From positions 1 through 64,000 of the forward strand of contig NZ_JAKSXV010000020.1 of assembly GCF_022829345.1 (NCBI RefSeq): DNA of 64,000 nt, given 5' to 3'. The translations under genes and the position numbers were made by a program. Below the pieces are notes generated by a model. That model was not told the DNA's origin, ran no database searches, and saw nothing but the letters and a program-made list of their open reading frames with translations. The DNA comes from Methylobacterium sp. J-090 (GTDB lineage Bacteria; Pseudomonadota; Alphaproteobacteria; Rhizobiales; Beijerinckiaceae). Shown in pieces: positions 45,376-55,822 of the stretch. Positions within the stretch are counted from its first letter, which is position 1. Every line of letters starts with the position of its first letter.

Positions 45376-46074
45376 TCAGACGACCCGCAAGGCGATGGCG
45401 CCGAGGCCGTCGATGGCCGCGCGCATGGTCCGGCCCCGCGTCACCGCGCCGACGCCGGACGGCGTGCCGGTGAAGATGAGATCGCCGGGATGCAGGGTGA
45501 AGTAGGCCGACAGGTAGGCGATCTGCTCAGGGACAGACCACAGCATCTCCGAGAGATCGCCGCGCTGGCGCTCGGTGCCGTCGACGGCCAGGGTGATGGC
45601 ACCCCGGTCCGGGTGGCCGATGGCCGAGGCGGGGTGTAACGGGCCGATGGGGGCGGAGGCGTCGCCCGCCTTGGCCAGATCCCACGGCCGGGCGAGGCGC
45701 TTGGCCTCGTCCTGGACATCGCGCCGGGTCATGTCGAGGCCGACCGCGTAGCCGTAGACATGATCGAGGGCGGAGGCCTCCGCGATGTCGGCGCCCCCCA
45801 CGGACAGGGCCGCCACCATCTCCACCTCGAAATGGTAGTTCTCCGTGCGCGGCGGATAAGGGTGATCGACGGCTTCTGAGCCGGCCACGATCTGGAGGGC
45901 GTCGGCGGGCTTCATGAAGAAGAACGGCGGCTCGCGCTCGGGGTCCTTGCCCATCTCGCGGGCATGCGCCGCGTAGTTGCGCCCGACGCAGTAGACGCGC
46001 CGGACGGGGAACAGGTCCGCGCTGCCGACGATGGGCAGGGCGATGCGCGGCGGGTTGGGGATCACGGACAGCAT
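45376..46074 (-). CDS. Fumarylacetoacetate hydrolase family protein
   Basis: The 232-aa protein has the FAH-fold core: YCVGRNYAAHAREMG, FFMKPADAL, the metal-binding NYHFEVEMVAALS (Glu pair) and YAVGLDMTRRDVQDEAK (Asp), and GDLIFTGTPSGVGAV. Such enzymes act as fumarylpyruvate or acylpyruvate hydrolases or oxaloacetate decarboxylases. ATG at 46074 opens MLSVIPNPP. Operon with the Nudix gene; divergent from the FAD oxidase. Confidence 0.86.
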   Translation of the reverse strand: MLSVIPNPPRIALPIVGSADLFPVRRVYCVGRNYAAHAREMGKDPEREPPFFFMKPADALQIVAGSEAVDHPYPPRTENYHFEVEMVAALSVGGADIAEASALDHVYGYAVGLDMTRRDVQDEAKRLARPWDLAKAGDASAPIGPLHPASAIGHPDRGAITLAVDGTERQRGDLSEMLWSVPEQIAYLSAYFTLHPGDLIFTGTPSGVGAVTRGRTMRAAIDGLGAIALRVV

Positions 46075-46203
46075 CGTTGGAGTCTCCCAGATCTCGGATG
46101 CGCGGCGGCCGGCCCTGCACAGCGGCCGCGCGCTCCCTATCATAGGGGGAGCGCCCGGCCGCGCCATCCCGGCGGCGGTGGGCGGCCTGCCCGGGATGTT
46201 CGC

Positions 46204-47646
46204 GTGCCCTCCTCCGCTCTCCTCGCCGCGCTGACCGACCGCCTCGGAGCGGCCCACGTCCTGACGGCGCCCGAGGATCTGGAGTCCTACCTCGTGGAGA
46301 CCCGCGGGCTCCATCGGGGCCAGGCGCTCGCCGTGGCGCGTCCGGCCGACACGGCCGAGGTCGCCTTCGTCGTGGAGCGATGCGCCGCCGCGCGGGTGCC
46401 TGTGGTGGCCCAGGGCGGCAACACTGGTCTCGTCGGCGGCGGCGTGCCCCAGGGCGGGATCGTCCTGTCGCTCACCCGCCTCGCCCGGGTGCGCGCCGTC
46501 GACCCGGTCAACGCCACCATCACCGTCGAGGCGGGCGTCACCCTGGCGGACGTCCAGGCGGCGGCGGACGGGGCCGGGATGCTGTTTCCCCTGTCGCTCG
46601 CCTCGGAGGGCTCGTGCCGCATCGGCGGCAACCTCGCGACCAATGCCGGCGGGACGGCGGTTCTGGCCTACGGCAACGCCCGCGACCTCGTGCTCGGCCT
46701 CGAAGTGGTGCTGGCCGACGGCCGGGTCTGGAACGGGCTGAAAGGCCTGCGCAAGGACAATGCCGGCTACGACCTCAAGCAGCTCTTCGTCGGTTCGGAA
46801 GGCACCCTCGGCATCATCACCGCCGCCGTCCTGAAGCTGTTCCCCAAGCCCCTGAGTCGGGGCGTCGGCTTCGTCGGCCTCGCCGACCCGGCCGCGGCAC
46901 TCGCCCTGTTCGCGCAGCTCCGCGCCCGGGCCGGGCGCGATCTCACCGCCTTCGAGGTGATCCCGCCCTTCGGCCTGGAGATCGTCCTGCGCCACACGCC
47001 GGGCGCGACGCCGCCGCTCGCGGGCCGGCACGGCACCTACGCCCTCGTCGAGTTCTCCTCGACGCGGCCCGACGCCCCGGCCGCCGAGGCCCTGGAGGCG
47101 GCGCTCGCCGAGGCCATCGAGGCCGGCTTCGTGGAGGACGCGACGCTTGGCGCCAGCGAGGCCCGGAACCAGGCCCTGTGGGCGCTTCGCGAAAACCTGT
47201 CGGAGGTGCAGCGGCGCGAGGGCGGCTCGATCAAGCACGACGTCTCGGTGCCGCTCTCGGCGCTTCCCGAATTCCTCGACACGGCGACGCGGGCCTGCGA
47301 GGCGGCAATGCCGGGCCTGCGCGTCTGCGCCTTCGGGCATTTCGGCGACGGCAACATCCACTTCAACCTGAGCCAGCCTGTCGGCATGGACCGGGCGGCG
47401 TTCCTCGGCCAGTGGAGCCGCTTCAACCGCATCGTCCACGACGTGGTGGAAAGTCTCGGCGGCTCCATCGCCGCCGAGCACGGGGTCGGCCTGATCAAGC
47501 GCGACGAACTCGCCCATTACGCCGACCCCGTCGCCCTCGACCTCATGCGCCGGGTCAAGGCGGCGCTCGATCCGCACGGCCTGCTCAATCCCGGCAAGGT
47601 CGTGGTGCCCGAGGGCGGCGGGCCGCCCGCCCTGCCCCCGGCCTGA
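46204..47646 (+). CDS. FAD-linked D-2-hydroxyacid dehydrogenase (D-2-hydroxyglutarate/lactate type)
   Basis: The 480-aa flavoprotein has a FAD-binding PCMH domain (PVVAQGGNTGLVGGGVPQGGIVLSL, GSCRIGGNLATNAGGTAVLAYGNARDLVLGLEVV, LFVGSEGTLGIITAAVLKL) and a C-terminal cap domain with the metal-binding FGHFGDGNIHFNL and AEHGVGLIKRDEL. It matches D-2-hydroxyglutarate dehydrogenase/glycolate oxidase GlcD-like proteins. D-2-hydroxyglutarate or D-lactate oxidation is most likely. GTG at 46204 is the probable start. Confidence 0.88.
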   Translation: MPSSALLAALTDRLGAAHVLTAPEDLESYLVETRGLHRGQALAVARPADTAEVAFVVERCAAARVPVVAQGGNTGLVGGGVPQGGIVLSLTRLARVRAVDPVNATITVEAGVTLADVQAAADGAGMLFPLSLASEGSCRIGGNLATNAGGTAVLAYGNARDLVLGLEVVLADGRVWNGLKGLRKDNAGYDLKQLFVGSEGTLGIITAAVLKLFPKPLSRGVGFVGLADPAAALALFAQLRARAGRDLTAFEVIPPFGLEIVLRHTPGATPPLAGRHGTYALVEFSSTRPDAPAAEALEAALAEAIEAGFVEDATLGASEARNQALWALRENLSEVQRREGGSIKHDVSVPLSALPEFLDTATRACEAAMPGLRVCAFGHFGDGNIHFNLSQPVGMDRAAFLGQWSRFNRIVHDVVESLGGSIAAEHGVGLIKRDELAHYADPVALDLMRRVKAALDPHGLLNPGKVVVPEGGGPPALPPA

Positions 47647-47908
47647 TGCCCTCCGAAGATCTTTTGCCGGAACCGAAAGGCGTCTCACGGGATTGTTATT
47701 GTGCGGCGCACCAATTCCGTTCAGACTGTGTGTCGCGACGCGCCATGAATTCGGCGTCAATGGCGCCAAGGATGTGAGAGCACGGCGGTTTTCCGCGCGT
47801 TGCGGTGCGGCAGGTTACCCGGCCTTAACCGCCGCGGCGTTCAATCGCCCCGAGTGTTCGACCGTGACGCGACCCCGCCCCGTGAGGGGCACCGAAGGAG
47901 ACCCGAGG

Positions 47909-48202
47909 ATGCCGACCTCTCAGGCGAGAGTTCCCACCGCCGAGGCGAGCCGCTACCTGAAGCAGCTCTGCCGGCACTGGAGCCACAAGTTCCCCGTCGA
48001 GGCCACCGACGCCGCCGGCCGCGTGCCGTTCGGCGAAGACCGGGTCTGCACCTTCGAGGCCGAGGCCGACGCCCTGCTGATGCGGGTGGCGACCCCCGAT
48101 CCGGCGGCCCTGACGCGCCTCGAGAACGTGGTCTCCGATCACCTCCTGCGCTTCGCCTTCCGCGAGAACCTCGGCGAGATCACCTGGTCGCGCGCCGCTT
48201 GA
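47909..48202 (+). CDS. DUF2218-family protein
   Basis: The 97-aa soluble protein matches DUF2218, including LKQLCRHWSHKFPVE, VCTFEAEADALLMRV and VVSDHLLRFAFRENL. Such proteins are small, and function is unknown; the conserved His/Trp cluster (CRHWSHK) may bind metal or a ligand. ATG 47909 follows GAAGGAGACCCGAGG. A short GCCCC-GGGGC hairpin (47877-47890) lies in the leader. Confidence 0.82.
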   Translation: MPTSQARVPTAEASRYLKQLCRHWSHKFPVEATDAAGRVPFGEDRVCTFEAEADALLMRVATPDPAALTRLENVVSDHLLRFAFRENLGEITWSRAA

Positions 48203-48263
48203 CCTGACGTCTCGGGACCTGATCTTGAGCTGACGTTCAGGATTGGATCGAGGGAGACGCGGG

Positions 48264-49538
48264 ATGGATACGCACGGTCAGGCCGGTGGAGCGGGCACGG
48301 CTCCGACGACGCATGCGGTGCGCCTTGAGCGCCTCGCGGAAGTGGCCGTCAAGGTCGGCCTCGGCTTGCGGCCGGGCCAGGAGCTCGTGATCACGGCGCC
48401 CCTGGAGACCGTCTCCCTCGTGCGGGCGATCACCGAGCAGGCCTACAAGGCCGGTGCGTCGCTCGTCACCACGTTCTACTCCGACGATGCCGCGACCCTG
48501 GCGCGCTTCGCCTACGCGCCGGAAGAGGCCTTCGACACGGCCGCGGGCTGGCTCTATTCCGGGATGGCGGAGGCCTACCGCAACGGCGCCGCGCGTCTAG
48601 CTGTGGCCGGCGACGACCCCTCGCTGCTGGCCGGACAGGACACGGCACGGGTGTCGCGGGCCAACCGGGCCCGCTCGCAGGCCTACGTGCCGGCCCTCGA
48701 GCTCATCGCCAACTTTTCCACCAACTGGACCATCGTCTCGGCCGCGACCACGCCGTGGGCCCGCACGGTGTTCCCGGACCTGCCCGAGGACGCGGCCGTT
48801 TCCCGCCTGTGGGACGCGATCTTCTCCGCCTCGCGGGTCGACGGACCGGATCCCATCGCCGCCTGGGAGGCGCACAACGCCGCCCTTCACGCCCGCATGG
48901 GCGCCCTCAACGCCCATCGCTTCGCAGCCCTGCGCTTCACCGGGCCGGGCACGGACCTCACCGTGGGTCTGGCCGACGACCACGAATGGTGCGGCGGCGC
49001 CTCGGTCTCGCGCAGCGGCATCACCTGCAACGCCAACATCCCCACCGAGGAAGTGTTCACCACGCCCCACAAGGACCGGGTCGACGGGGTCGTGACGAGC
49101 ACCAAACCCCTGTCCTACCAGGGCACGCTCATCGACGGCATCCGGGTGCGATTCGAGGCGGGCCGCATCGTCGAGGCCGAGGCCCGCACGGGCGGCGCGG
49201 TGCTCGCCAAGGTGCTGGAGACCGATGCGGGCGCCCGCCAGCTCGGCGAGGTCGCCCTGGTGCCGGCCTCCTCGGCGATCTCGGCCTCGGGGCTGCTGTT
49301 CTACAACACCCTCTACGACGAGAACGCCGCGAGCCACATCGCGCTCGGCCAGGCCTACAGCAAGTGCTTCGTCAACGGCGGCGCGGAGTTCAGCGAGGCC
49401 GACCTCGTGGCGCGAGGCGCCAACCGCAGCCTGATCCACATCGACTGGATGATCGGTTCGGCCGAGATCGACGTCGACGGCCTCACGGCGGAGGGCCGGG
49501 CGATCCCGGTCATGCGCGCGGGCGAGTGGATCGACTGA
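48264..49538 (+). CDS. M29-family aminopeptidase
   Basis: The 424-aa metallo-aminopeptidase has RLAEVAVKVGLGLRPGQELVITAPLE, TGPGTDLTVGLADDHEWCGG, NIPTEEVFTTPHKDRVDGVV (metal-site Glu and His), KVLETDAGARQLGEVALV and LIHIDWMIGSAEIDVDG. These match the AmpS/PepS (thermophilic aminopeptidase T) family, which uses Zn or Co. Cytosolic peptide turnover is the expected role. ATG 48264 follows AGGGAG. Confidence 0.92.
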   Translation: MDTHGQAGGAGTAPTTHAVRLERLAEVAVKVGLGLRPGQELVITAPLETVSLVRAITEQAYKAGASLVTTFYSDDAATLARFAYAPEEAFDTAAGWLYSGMAEAYRNGAARLAVAGDDPSLLAGQDTARVSRANRARSQAYVPALELIANFSTNWTIVSAATTPWARTVFPDLPEDAAVSRLWDAIFSASRVDGPDPIAAWEAHNAALHARMGALNAHRFAALRFTGPGTDLTVGLADDHEWCGGASVSRSGITCNANIPTEEVFTTPHKDRVDGVVTSTKPLSYQGTLIDGIRVRFEAGRIVEAEARTGGAVLAKVLETDAGARQLGEVALVPASSAISASGLLFYNTLYDENAASHIALGQAYSKCFVNGGAEFSEADLVARGANRSLIHIDWMIGSAEIDVDGLTAEGRAIPVMRAGEWID

Positions 49539-49553
49539 GCCTCGTTCCGGGAT

Positions 49554-49575
49554 TTCGAAGGGCTTGCCCTTCGAA
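49554..49575. terminator. Hairpin between convergent M29 and acyltransferase genes
   Basis: TTCGAAGGG (49554-49562) pairs with CCCTTCGAA (49567-49575) around a 4-base loop, with direct CCGGGAT repeats on each side. No T-run follows, so it may terminate with help, or be a repeat. Confidence 0.45.
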
Positions 49576-49581
49576 CCGGGA

Positions 49582-50562
49582 TCAAGCGGCGGGCGCAGCC
49601 GCCTCGGTGGCGGGCGCTGCCGGAGCCTTGGGCTTCGGCAGCATCGCCGGGCGCCAGCGCCGGTGCATCCAGAGCCACTGGCCGGGATTCTCGCGGATCC
49701 AATCCTCGACCACGCGGGTCATGGCCTGCATGGCGCCCTGAACGTCGATCTCGCCGTTCGCATCGCGCGGCAAGTCGAGGGGCGGGGTGAGTTCGAGGGA
49801 AAAGCGCGCGCCCTCACGCCGCACCACGCGAACGCCGTGGACCGGGCATTCGTAGTGCCGGGCAAGCTTGCCGAGCAGCGGGTTGACGAGGACGGGACGG
49901 CCGAAGAACTCGACCACGACGCCCCGGGTGAAATGCTGGTCGATGAGCTGGCCGAGGTGCCCGCCGCGCTCCACCACGCCCTGCATGGCGAACACCGCGC
50001 CCTGCCCGGCCGCCGCGAGACCGCCCATGGTCTGGCGGCGCACCTCCTGCACGAGGCGGGCGGAGGCGGCGTCGTTGGGCGGGCGGAAGATCGCCGTGGC
50101 GTCGAGGCCGTAGCGGGCCGCGCAGATCGCCGGCAATTCCCAGTTGGCGAGGTGCGCCGAGAAGATCAGCCCCGGCTTCCCGTCGTCGCGCAGATCCGCG
50201 AAATGGCCCTCGCCCGAGACCTGCATGCGCTGGCTCGCCGGATCGGACGCGTCGGCATCGAACAAGGTGTGGAGATGGGCGTATTCCGCGCCCGTGCGGC
50301 CGAGATTGTCCCAGGCTTGCGCCGCGAGCGCCCGCCGGGCGGCCGGATCGAGGTCCGGGAACGCGGCGGCGAGGTTGGCCATGGCCGTGCGGTGGGCGGG
50401 CAGGAACGGGCCGATGGTCCGGACCACGCGCCCGCCGATCCGGCTCGCCCGGTCGGTCCCGAGCCGGCGCGCCAGCCAGAACAGGGTCCGGATCAGGGGG
50501 ATCATCGCGAGCCCGGCAAGGCGCGGCAGATGGCGTTTCAGGACCAGGGCGAGGCGGAGCAA
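49582..50562 (-). CDS. Lipid A biosynthesis acyltransferase (LpxL/HtrB-type)
   Basis: The 326-aa inner-membrane enzyme adds a secondary acyl chain to lipid A precursors. An N-terminal hydrophobic segment (LAGLAMIPLIRTLFWLARRLG) is followed by the catalytic SAHLANWEL (HX4E), IFRPPNDAA, GVVVEFFGRP and C-terminal GQWLWMHRRWRP, all LpxL family signatures. The Ala/Pro-rich C-terminal tail is unusual. TTG start at 50562 with a weak GGGA upstream; no better start is seen. Which acyl chain it transfers is unknown. Confidence 0.87.
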   Translation of the reverse strand: MLRLALVLKRHLPRLAGLAMIPLIRTLFWLARRLGTDRASRIGGRVVRTIGPFLPAHRTAMANLAAAFPDLDPAARRALAAQAWDNLGRTGAEYAHLHTLFDADASDPASQRMQVSGEGHFADLRDDGKPGLIFSAHLANWELPAICAARYGLDATAIFRPPNDAASARLVQEVRRQTMGGLAAAGQGAVFAMQGVVERGGHLGQLIDQHFTRGVVVEFFGRPVLVNPLLGKLARHYECPVHGVRVVRREGARFSLELTPPLDLPRDANGEIDVQGAMQAMTRVVEDWIRENPGQWLWMHRRWRPAMLPKPKAPAAPATEAAAPAA

Positions 50563-50685
50563 GGCGATTCCCGTGCGGGGGGGAGCGTTCAGAGCGACGC
50601 CCCATCCTCCCCGCTTAGATCATTTTTTCGCGGGGGTGCACCCGGTGTGCGTCCGACGACGGAGCGGCCCCGGCGAGGCGCGGCG

Positions 50686-51708
50686 TCACAGGGTGACGAG
50701 GATCTTGCCGAACACCTTGCGCGCTTCAAGGCGCTCCAGCCCTTGCGCGAAGTCGGCGAGCGGCAGCACCGTGTCGACGACGGGGGTGAGGCCCTCGGCC
50801 ATCTTGGCCAGCGACTGGCGGATATTGGCCATGGAGCAGCCGAACGAGCCGGTGATGCGGTATTGCTGCTGGAACAGCTGCATCAGGTTCATGGTGGTGG
50901 AGACGCCCGAGGTCGAGCCGCAGGTGACGAGGCGCCCGCCGCGCTTGAGGCACAGGGACGAGCCGTTCCAGGTGTCGGGCCCGACATGCTCGAACACCAC
51001 GTCGACGCCCTTGCGCTTCGTGAGCCGGCGGACCTCGCCCTCGAAGCGCTCGTCGCGGTAGTTGATGACGTGGTCGGCGCCGAGGGCCTTCGCCTTCTCG
51101 CCCTTGGCGTCGTCGCCCACCGTGGTGAACACCGTGCAGCCGATGGCTTTGGCCATCTTGATCGCCGCCGTGCCGATACCCGAACCGCCGGCATGGACCA
51201 GGATGCTCTCGCCGGGCTCCAGCTTCGCGTTGTCGAACAGCATGTGCTGCACGGTGCCGAACGCGATGGGTGCGCAGGCCGCATCTGTGAAGCTCACGCC
51301 GTCCGGCACCCGGACCACGAGGCGGGCCGGCATGGTCACGACCTCGCGGGCGAAGCCGTCGATGTGGAAGCCCATCACCCCGGCGACATTCTCGCACAGG
51401 TTGTCGCGGCCCTCCGCGCAGGCCTTGCAGCGGCCGCAGGTCTGGGCGCCGTACAAAGCCACGCGGTCGCCCTCGGCCAAGCCCTCGACGCCCTCGCCGA
51501 CGCAGACGATCTCGCCCGCGGCTTCGGCGCCTACGGTGAGCGGCAGCTTGCGCTTGGCGAAGGCCATGCCGCGAAAGCCCCACACGTCGATGAAGTTGAG
51601 GCCGACCGCCCGCACACGGACCCGGACCTCGCCGGGGCCGGGGGGAGCCGGGGCCTCGATCTCGCTCACGCGCAGGTCGCGGTCGCCGAAGAGCTGGAGG
51701 GCTTGCAT
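50686..51708 (-). CDS. Zinc-type alcohol dehydrogenase-like quinone oxidoreductase
   Basis: The 340-aa MDR-superfamily protein has the GroES-like N-terminus with LPLTVGAEAAGEIVCVGEGVEG, the structural-zinc cysteines CGRCKACAEGRDNLC, and the NAD(P)-binding ILVHAGGSGIGTAAIKMAKAIGC. The catalytic-zinc ligands are not all evident, so it may be a quinone-oxidoreductase-like enzyme. It would reduce or oxidise alcohols, enals or quinones; the substrate is open. ATG at 51708. It lies downstream of the ppx gene on the same strand (17-base gap). Confidence 0.85.
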   Translation of the reverse strand: MQALQLFGDRDLRVSEIEAPAPPGPGEVRVRVRAVGLNFIDVWGFRGMAFAKRKLPLTVGAEAAGEIVCVGEGVEGLAEGDRVALYGAQTCGRCKACAEGRDNLCENVAGVMGFHIDGFAREVVTMPARLVVRVPDGVSFTDAACAPIAFGTVQHMLFDNAKLEPGESILVHAGGSGIGTAAIKMAKAIGCTVFTTVGDDAKGEKAKALGADHVINYRDERFEGEVRRLTKRKGVDVVFEHVGPDTWNGSSLCLKRGGRLVTCGSTSGVSTTMNLMQLFQQQYRITGSFGCSMANIRQSLAKMAEGLTPVVDTVLPLADFAQGLERLEARKVFGKILVTL

Positions 51709-51725
51709 CTCGTCTCGATCCGGAA

Positions 51726-53273
51726 TCAGGCGATGGCGATGCGGCCGTCGAGGCCGATGACGCGGCCGACGCCACGCACGCGGTTGAGAATACGGTCGCC
51801 AGCCAGGGTCTCGCGATCCGCCGGCAGAGTCAGGGTGACGCGTCCGTCCGCGACGGTGGCGGGCAGGCCACCGAGGGTGCCCTCCATCCCGGCCGTGAGC
51901 GGGAAAGCGAGGCGCAGGAGGGCGCCGAGCAGCCGGGCCCGGTCGAACAGGCGGGGGCCGGCAAGGTTGCGCAGCATCGGGCTCGCCTTCTCCGGCGCGA
52001 CGCCCTCGTGGCGGAAATACACGGCCAGCGCGAGGTAGGCCCGGCCGGGATGGTCGATGCCGACGAAGGCGGCGTGGGTGATGACGTTGACGCTCTGCTC
52101 GCCGCGATAATCGGGGTGCGCCCGCCAGCCGATATCCGACAGGAGACAGGCGGCGTGGCGCAGGCGGCGCTCGTCGGCCGTCTCGGGGGCATCGAGGGTC
52201 CCGATGAAGCGGTCGGTCCAGGCGATGAGATCCGTGGCGTGGCCCGGCGAGCGGGCACGCAGGACATTGAGTTCGGCGGCCGCCGCCAGCAGGGGGTCGG
52301 CCAGGCGGGCGTCGCGGTCGAGCTGCTCGTAGAGCAGACCTTCGCGCACGCCGGAGGCCGAGATCGCGAGTTCACGCGGACGCCCGACGCGAAGGATCTC
52401 CTCCAGCACCACGGCGCCGTAGGCCAGAAGCGGCCGGCGGGCCTCGGAGACGCTCTCGACATCCTGCAGCAGGGCCGCGTCCGTACGCTCCACCACTTCG
52501 AGGAAGTTGAGTTCGTCCGAGGGTTCGACGCTGTAGCCGTGCATGACGTGGAGCGGGTAGCCGCGCGCGGCCTGGTGCAGGCGGGCCAGCGCCCGCCAGG
52601 TGCCGCCCACCGCGTAGAAGCTGCGCCCGCGCAGGGTTTCGAGCTGGGGTGCGGCCTTCTTCAGATGCTCGCGGACGATCTTGATGGCCTTCCTCGGCGA
52701 ATTCCCCGAGAGGTCCTGGAGGGCGAGGCCGCCGAGCGGCATGGTCACGCCCGTGCCGACGGTGGCGCCGCGCACGTCCACGAGTTCGAGGGAGCCGCCG
52801 CCGAGATCGCCCACCACGCCGTCCGGTGCATGGAAGCCCGAGATGACGCCGAGCGCCGACAACTCGGCCTCGCGCCGTCCCGACAGGAGCTCGATGGGAT
52901 GGCCGCAGGCGGCCTCGGCGGCCGCGAGGAACTCGGGCCCGTTCCTGGCGTCCCGGGCGGCGGCGGTGGCCAGCACGAAGACCCGAGCGACCTGCATGGT
53001 CTCGCACAGCACCCGGAAGCGGGCGAGGGCGATGAGGGCACGCCGGACCGCCTCCTCGTTGAGGCGCCCCGTGGTGAGCACGTTGCGGCCGAGGCCGCAC
53101 AGTACTTTTTCGTTGTAGAGCGGTGTCGGCGCCCTAGTCAGCCCGTCATAGGCGACGAGCCGCACGGAGTTCGAGCCAATGTCGATGATGGCCACGGGCG
53201 CGCGGCGAATCCAGGCCGTACGATCGTCGGCCCCGGACTCGCCGCGGGGTGGGCCGGCATGGTGGAGGCCCAT
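51726..53273 (-). CDS. ppx: Exopolyphosphatase (Ppx/GppA family)
   Basis: The 515-aa ASKHA-fold hydrolase degrades polyphosphate or pppGpp. It has the phosphate-1 motif VAIIDIGSNSVRLVAYDG, VFVLATAAARDARNG, and the phosphate-2 motif VVGDLGGGSLELVDV, followed by a C-terminal HD-like region (RRLRHAACLLSDIGWRAHPDY). ATG 53273 follows AAGGAA; an in-frame GTG at 53312 would overlap ppk. Adjacent to ppk, as usual. Confidence 0.93.
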   Translation of the reverse strand: MGLHHAGPPRGESGADDRTAWIRRAPVAIIDIGSNSVRLVAYDGLTRAPTPLYNEKVLCGLGRNVLTTGRLNEEAVRRALIALARFRVLCETMQVARVFVLATAAARDARNGPEFLAAAEAACGHPIELLSGRREAELSALGVISGFHAPDGVVGDLGGGSLELVDVRGATVGTGVTMPLGGLALQDLSGNSPRKAIKIVREHLKKAAPQLETLRGRSFYAVGGTWRALARLHQAARGYPLHVMHGYSVEPSDELNFLEVVERTDAALLQDVESVSEARRPLLAYGAVVLEEILRVGRPRELAISASGVREGLLYEQLDRDARLADPLLAAAAELNVLRARSPGHATDLIAWTDRFIGTLDAPETADERRLRHAACLLSDIGWRAHPDYRGEQSVNVITHAAFVGIDHPGRAYLALAVYFRHEGVAPEKASPMLRNLAGPRLFDRARLLGALLRLAFPLTAGMEGTLGGLPATVADGRVTLTLPADRETLAGDRILNRVRGVGRVIGLDGRIAIA

Positions 53274-53295
53274 GCATGTTCCTTCGGCAAGGCGC

Positions 53296-55719
53296 TCAGG
53301 CGCGCTGGGCACGGCGGCTCAGGGCACGCGGGCTCGATTTCTTCGACGACTTGCCGCGCCCGGACAGGCTCGGATTCGTCATGAAATATTTATGGGCGTT
53401 GAACGGTTCCTCGCCCTCGGCCGGCTGGATCCGCTCACTCGCGCCAGACGCCAGTACACGCCAGCTCTGGCGGTTGTCGAGGAGGTTAGCCAGCATGATC
53501 TGATCCAGCACCTGCTGATGCACCGTGGCGTTGGTGATGGGCAGGAGCGCCTCGACCCGGCGGTCGAGGTTGCGGCTCATGAGGTCGGCCGACGAGATGT
53601 AGACCGTGGCCTTGGGGTGGGGCAGGCCGACGCCGTTGCCGAAGCAGTAGATGCGCCCGTGCTCCAGGAAGCGGCCGACGATGGATTTCACCCGGATCGT
53701 CTCCGACAGGCCGGGGATTCCGGGCCGCAGGCAGCAGATGCCGCGCACCACGCAGTCGATCTGCACGCCGGCGGCACTCGCGTCGTACAGGGCGTCGATG
53801 ATCTGCTGGTCGACGAGCGAGTTGCACTTGATCCAGATCGCCGCCGGGCGCCCGGCCCTGGCGTGGGCGATCTCGGCGTCGATGTTCTCCAGCAGGCGGG
53901 GCTTCAGGGTCAGGGGCGAGACGGCCATGCGCTCCAGCCCGGCGGGCTCGGCGTAGCCGGTGATGTAGTTGAAGATGCGCGACACGTCGCGGGCCACCAC
54001 CGGGTCCGCGGTGAAGAACGACAGGTCGGTGTAGATGCGCGCCGTGATCGGGTGATAGTTACCGGTTCCGACGTGGCAGTAGCTCACGAGCTTGTCCCCC
54101 TCGCGCCGGACCACCATCGACAGCTTGGCGTGGGTCTTGAGCTCGACGAAGCCGAACACCACCTGCGCGCCGGCCTTCTCGAGGTTGCGCGCCCAGCGGA
54201 TGTTGGCCTCCTCGTCGAAGCGGGCCTTGAGCTCGACGAGGGCGGTGACCGACTTGCCGAGTTCGGCGGCTTCCGCGAGGGCCGCCACGATGGGCGAGTT
54301 CGAGGAGGTGCGGTAGAGCGTCTGCTTGATCGCGACCACGTTGGGGTCGCGGGCGGCCTGGGCCAGGAACTGCACCACGGCGTCGAACGATTCGTAGGGG
54401 TGGTGGACGGTGAAGTCCTTCTGCCGGATGGCGGCGAACACATCGCCGCCGCTCTCGCGGATGCGCTCGGGAAAGCGCGGGTTGTAGGCCTTGAACTTGA
54501 GCTCCGGCCGGTCGATCCCGACGATCTGGGACAGCTCGTTGAGGGCCAGCATGCCCTCGATGAGGAACACCGCGTCGGGGCCAATCTCGAGTTCGTCGGC
54601 GACGAAAGCGCGCAGGTCCTCCGACATGCCGGCCTCGACCTCGAGGCGGATGACGATGCCGCGCCGACGCTGTTTCAGGGCCGTCTCGAAATGCAGGACG
54701 AGATCCTCGGCCTCCTCCTCGATCTCGAGATCGGAATCGCGGATCACCCGGAACGCCCCGTGGCCGCGCAGGGAGTAGCCCGGAAACAGCCGCCCGGTGA
54801 ACAGGACGATGACCTGCTCGATGGCGATGAAGCGCGCCGTGGCGTCGCCCTCGGCGTCGGGCAGGCGGACGAAGCGGTCGACCAGGGCCGGCAGGCGGAT
54901 GAGGGCGCGCAGCACCCGGCCGTCGCGCGGGCGCATGAGCATCAGGGCGATGGTCGAGCCGAGGTTCGGGATGAACGGGAACGGATGGGCCGGATCGATG
55001 GCCAGCGGCGTCAGCACCGGGAAGACATGGCTGAGGAAATACTCCTCCAGCCAGGCCTTGTGCTCCGGGGTGAGGCCGGCGGGCTCCACGAGCTCGATGC
55101 CGGCGCCGAGAAGCTCGCCCCGCAACGCGCGCCAGCGCTGCTGCTGGTCGAGGGCCAGGCGCGACACGTCGGAGCCGACGCGGGCGAGCTGCTCGGCCGG
55201 GCTCAGGCCGTCCTGCGACGGCGCGACGAGGCCGGCGCGGACCTGATCGTGCAGGCCGGCGACGCGCACCATGAAGAACTCGTCGAGATTGTTGGCCGAG
55301 ATCGAGAGGAAGCGCAGCTGCTCCAGGAGCGGGTGATTGGGGTTGGACGCCTCCTCCAGCACCCGGCGGTTGAACTGGAGCCAGGACAGCTCGCGGTTGA
55401 CGAAGCGCTCGGGCGAGTGACGCAGGGCGAGGCCCGCCTCGCGGACGGTGTCGCGGACATCCGCCTCGGCGGGGAGATCGGGACCGGACTCCGGCAGGAG
55501 CGCCTCCGCCGGGGGGAGATCGACGTCGGGCCCGGCATCGGCGGCGAGCGCCGCGGGCGAATCCGAGCCGGCCGCGAGCTTTTCACCGTGCGCGGGCTTC
55601 TCCTGAGCGACGCGTTTCGGCGCGGTCCGCGCGGTCCGCGGGCGGGCCGGCGCACGGGTGGCCTCGGCCTCGGCGGGTCCGGCCTCCGGTGCGGTCGCGT
55701 CCGATTCCATGTCCGCCAA
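53296..55719 (-). CDS. ppk1: Polyphosphate kinase 1
   Basis: The 807-aa enzyme makes polyphosphate from ATP. An acidic/Ala-rich N-terminal extension of about 90 residues precedes [37 protein letters not shown], the catalytic region [10 protein letters not shown] then [11 protein letters not shown] (His) and [26 protein letters not shown], and [29 protein letters not shown] prefer the TTG at 55719, because AGGAG lies 8 bases upstream of it and 17 upstream of the ATG at 55710. It precedes ppx by 22 bases. Confidence 0.95.
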   Translation of the reverse strand: MADMESDATAPEAGPAEAEATRAPARPRTARTAPKRVAQEKPAHGEKLAAGSDSPAALAADAGPDVDLPPAEALLPESGPDLPAEADVRDTVREAGLALRHSPERFVNRELSWLQFNRRVLEEASNPNHPLLEQLRFLSISANNLDEFFMVRVAGLHDQVRAGLVAPSQDGLSPAEQLARVGSDVSRLALDQQQRWRALRGELLGAGIELVEPAGLTPEHKAWLEEYFLSHVFPVLTPLAIDPAHPFPFIPNLGSTIALMLMRPRDGRVLRALIRLPALVDRFVRLPDAEGDATARFIAIEQVIVLFTGRLFPGYSLRGHGAFRVIRDSDLEIEEEAEDLVLHFETALKQRRRGIVIRLEVEAGMSEDLRAFVADELEIGPDAVFLIEGMLALNELSQIVGIDRPELKFKAYNPRFPERIRESGGDVFAAIRQKDFTVHHPYESFDAVVQFLAQAARDPNVVAIKQTLYRTSSNSPIVAALAEAAELGKSVTALVELKARFDEEANIRWARNLEKAGAQVVFGFVELKTHAKLSMVVRREGDKLVSYCHVGTGNYHPITARIYTDLSFFTADPVVARDVSRIFNYITGYAEPAGLERMAVSPLTLKPRLLENIDAEIAHARAGRPAAIWIKCNSLVDQQIIDALYDASAAGVQIDCVVRGICCLRPGIPGLSETIRVKSIVGRFLEHGRIYCFGNGVGLPHPKATVYISSADLMSRNLDRRVEALLPITNATVHQQVLDQIMLANLLDNRQSWRVLASGASERIQPAEGEEPFNAHKYFMTNPSLSGRGKSSKKSSPRALSRRAQRA

Positions 55720-55822
55720 GTGCGTGTCTCCTGAAAGCTGAGGGGCGGCTTCCTAGCATGCGGGACGCCGCGGTTCTTGACAGTTCGATGACAGTCTTTT
55801 GCGCACGGCCGGACGGGCGCCC

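Noticed and set aside
53179..55734. Long plus-strand open frame opposite ppk and ppx
   Set aside because: The minus strand holds complete polyphosphate kinase and exopolyphosphatase with all motifs. The plus frame has no recognisable domain and an abnormal amino-acid make-up.
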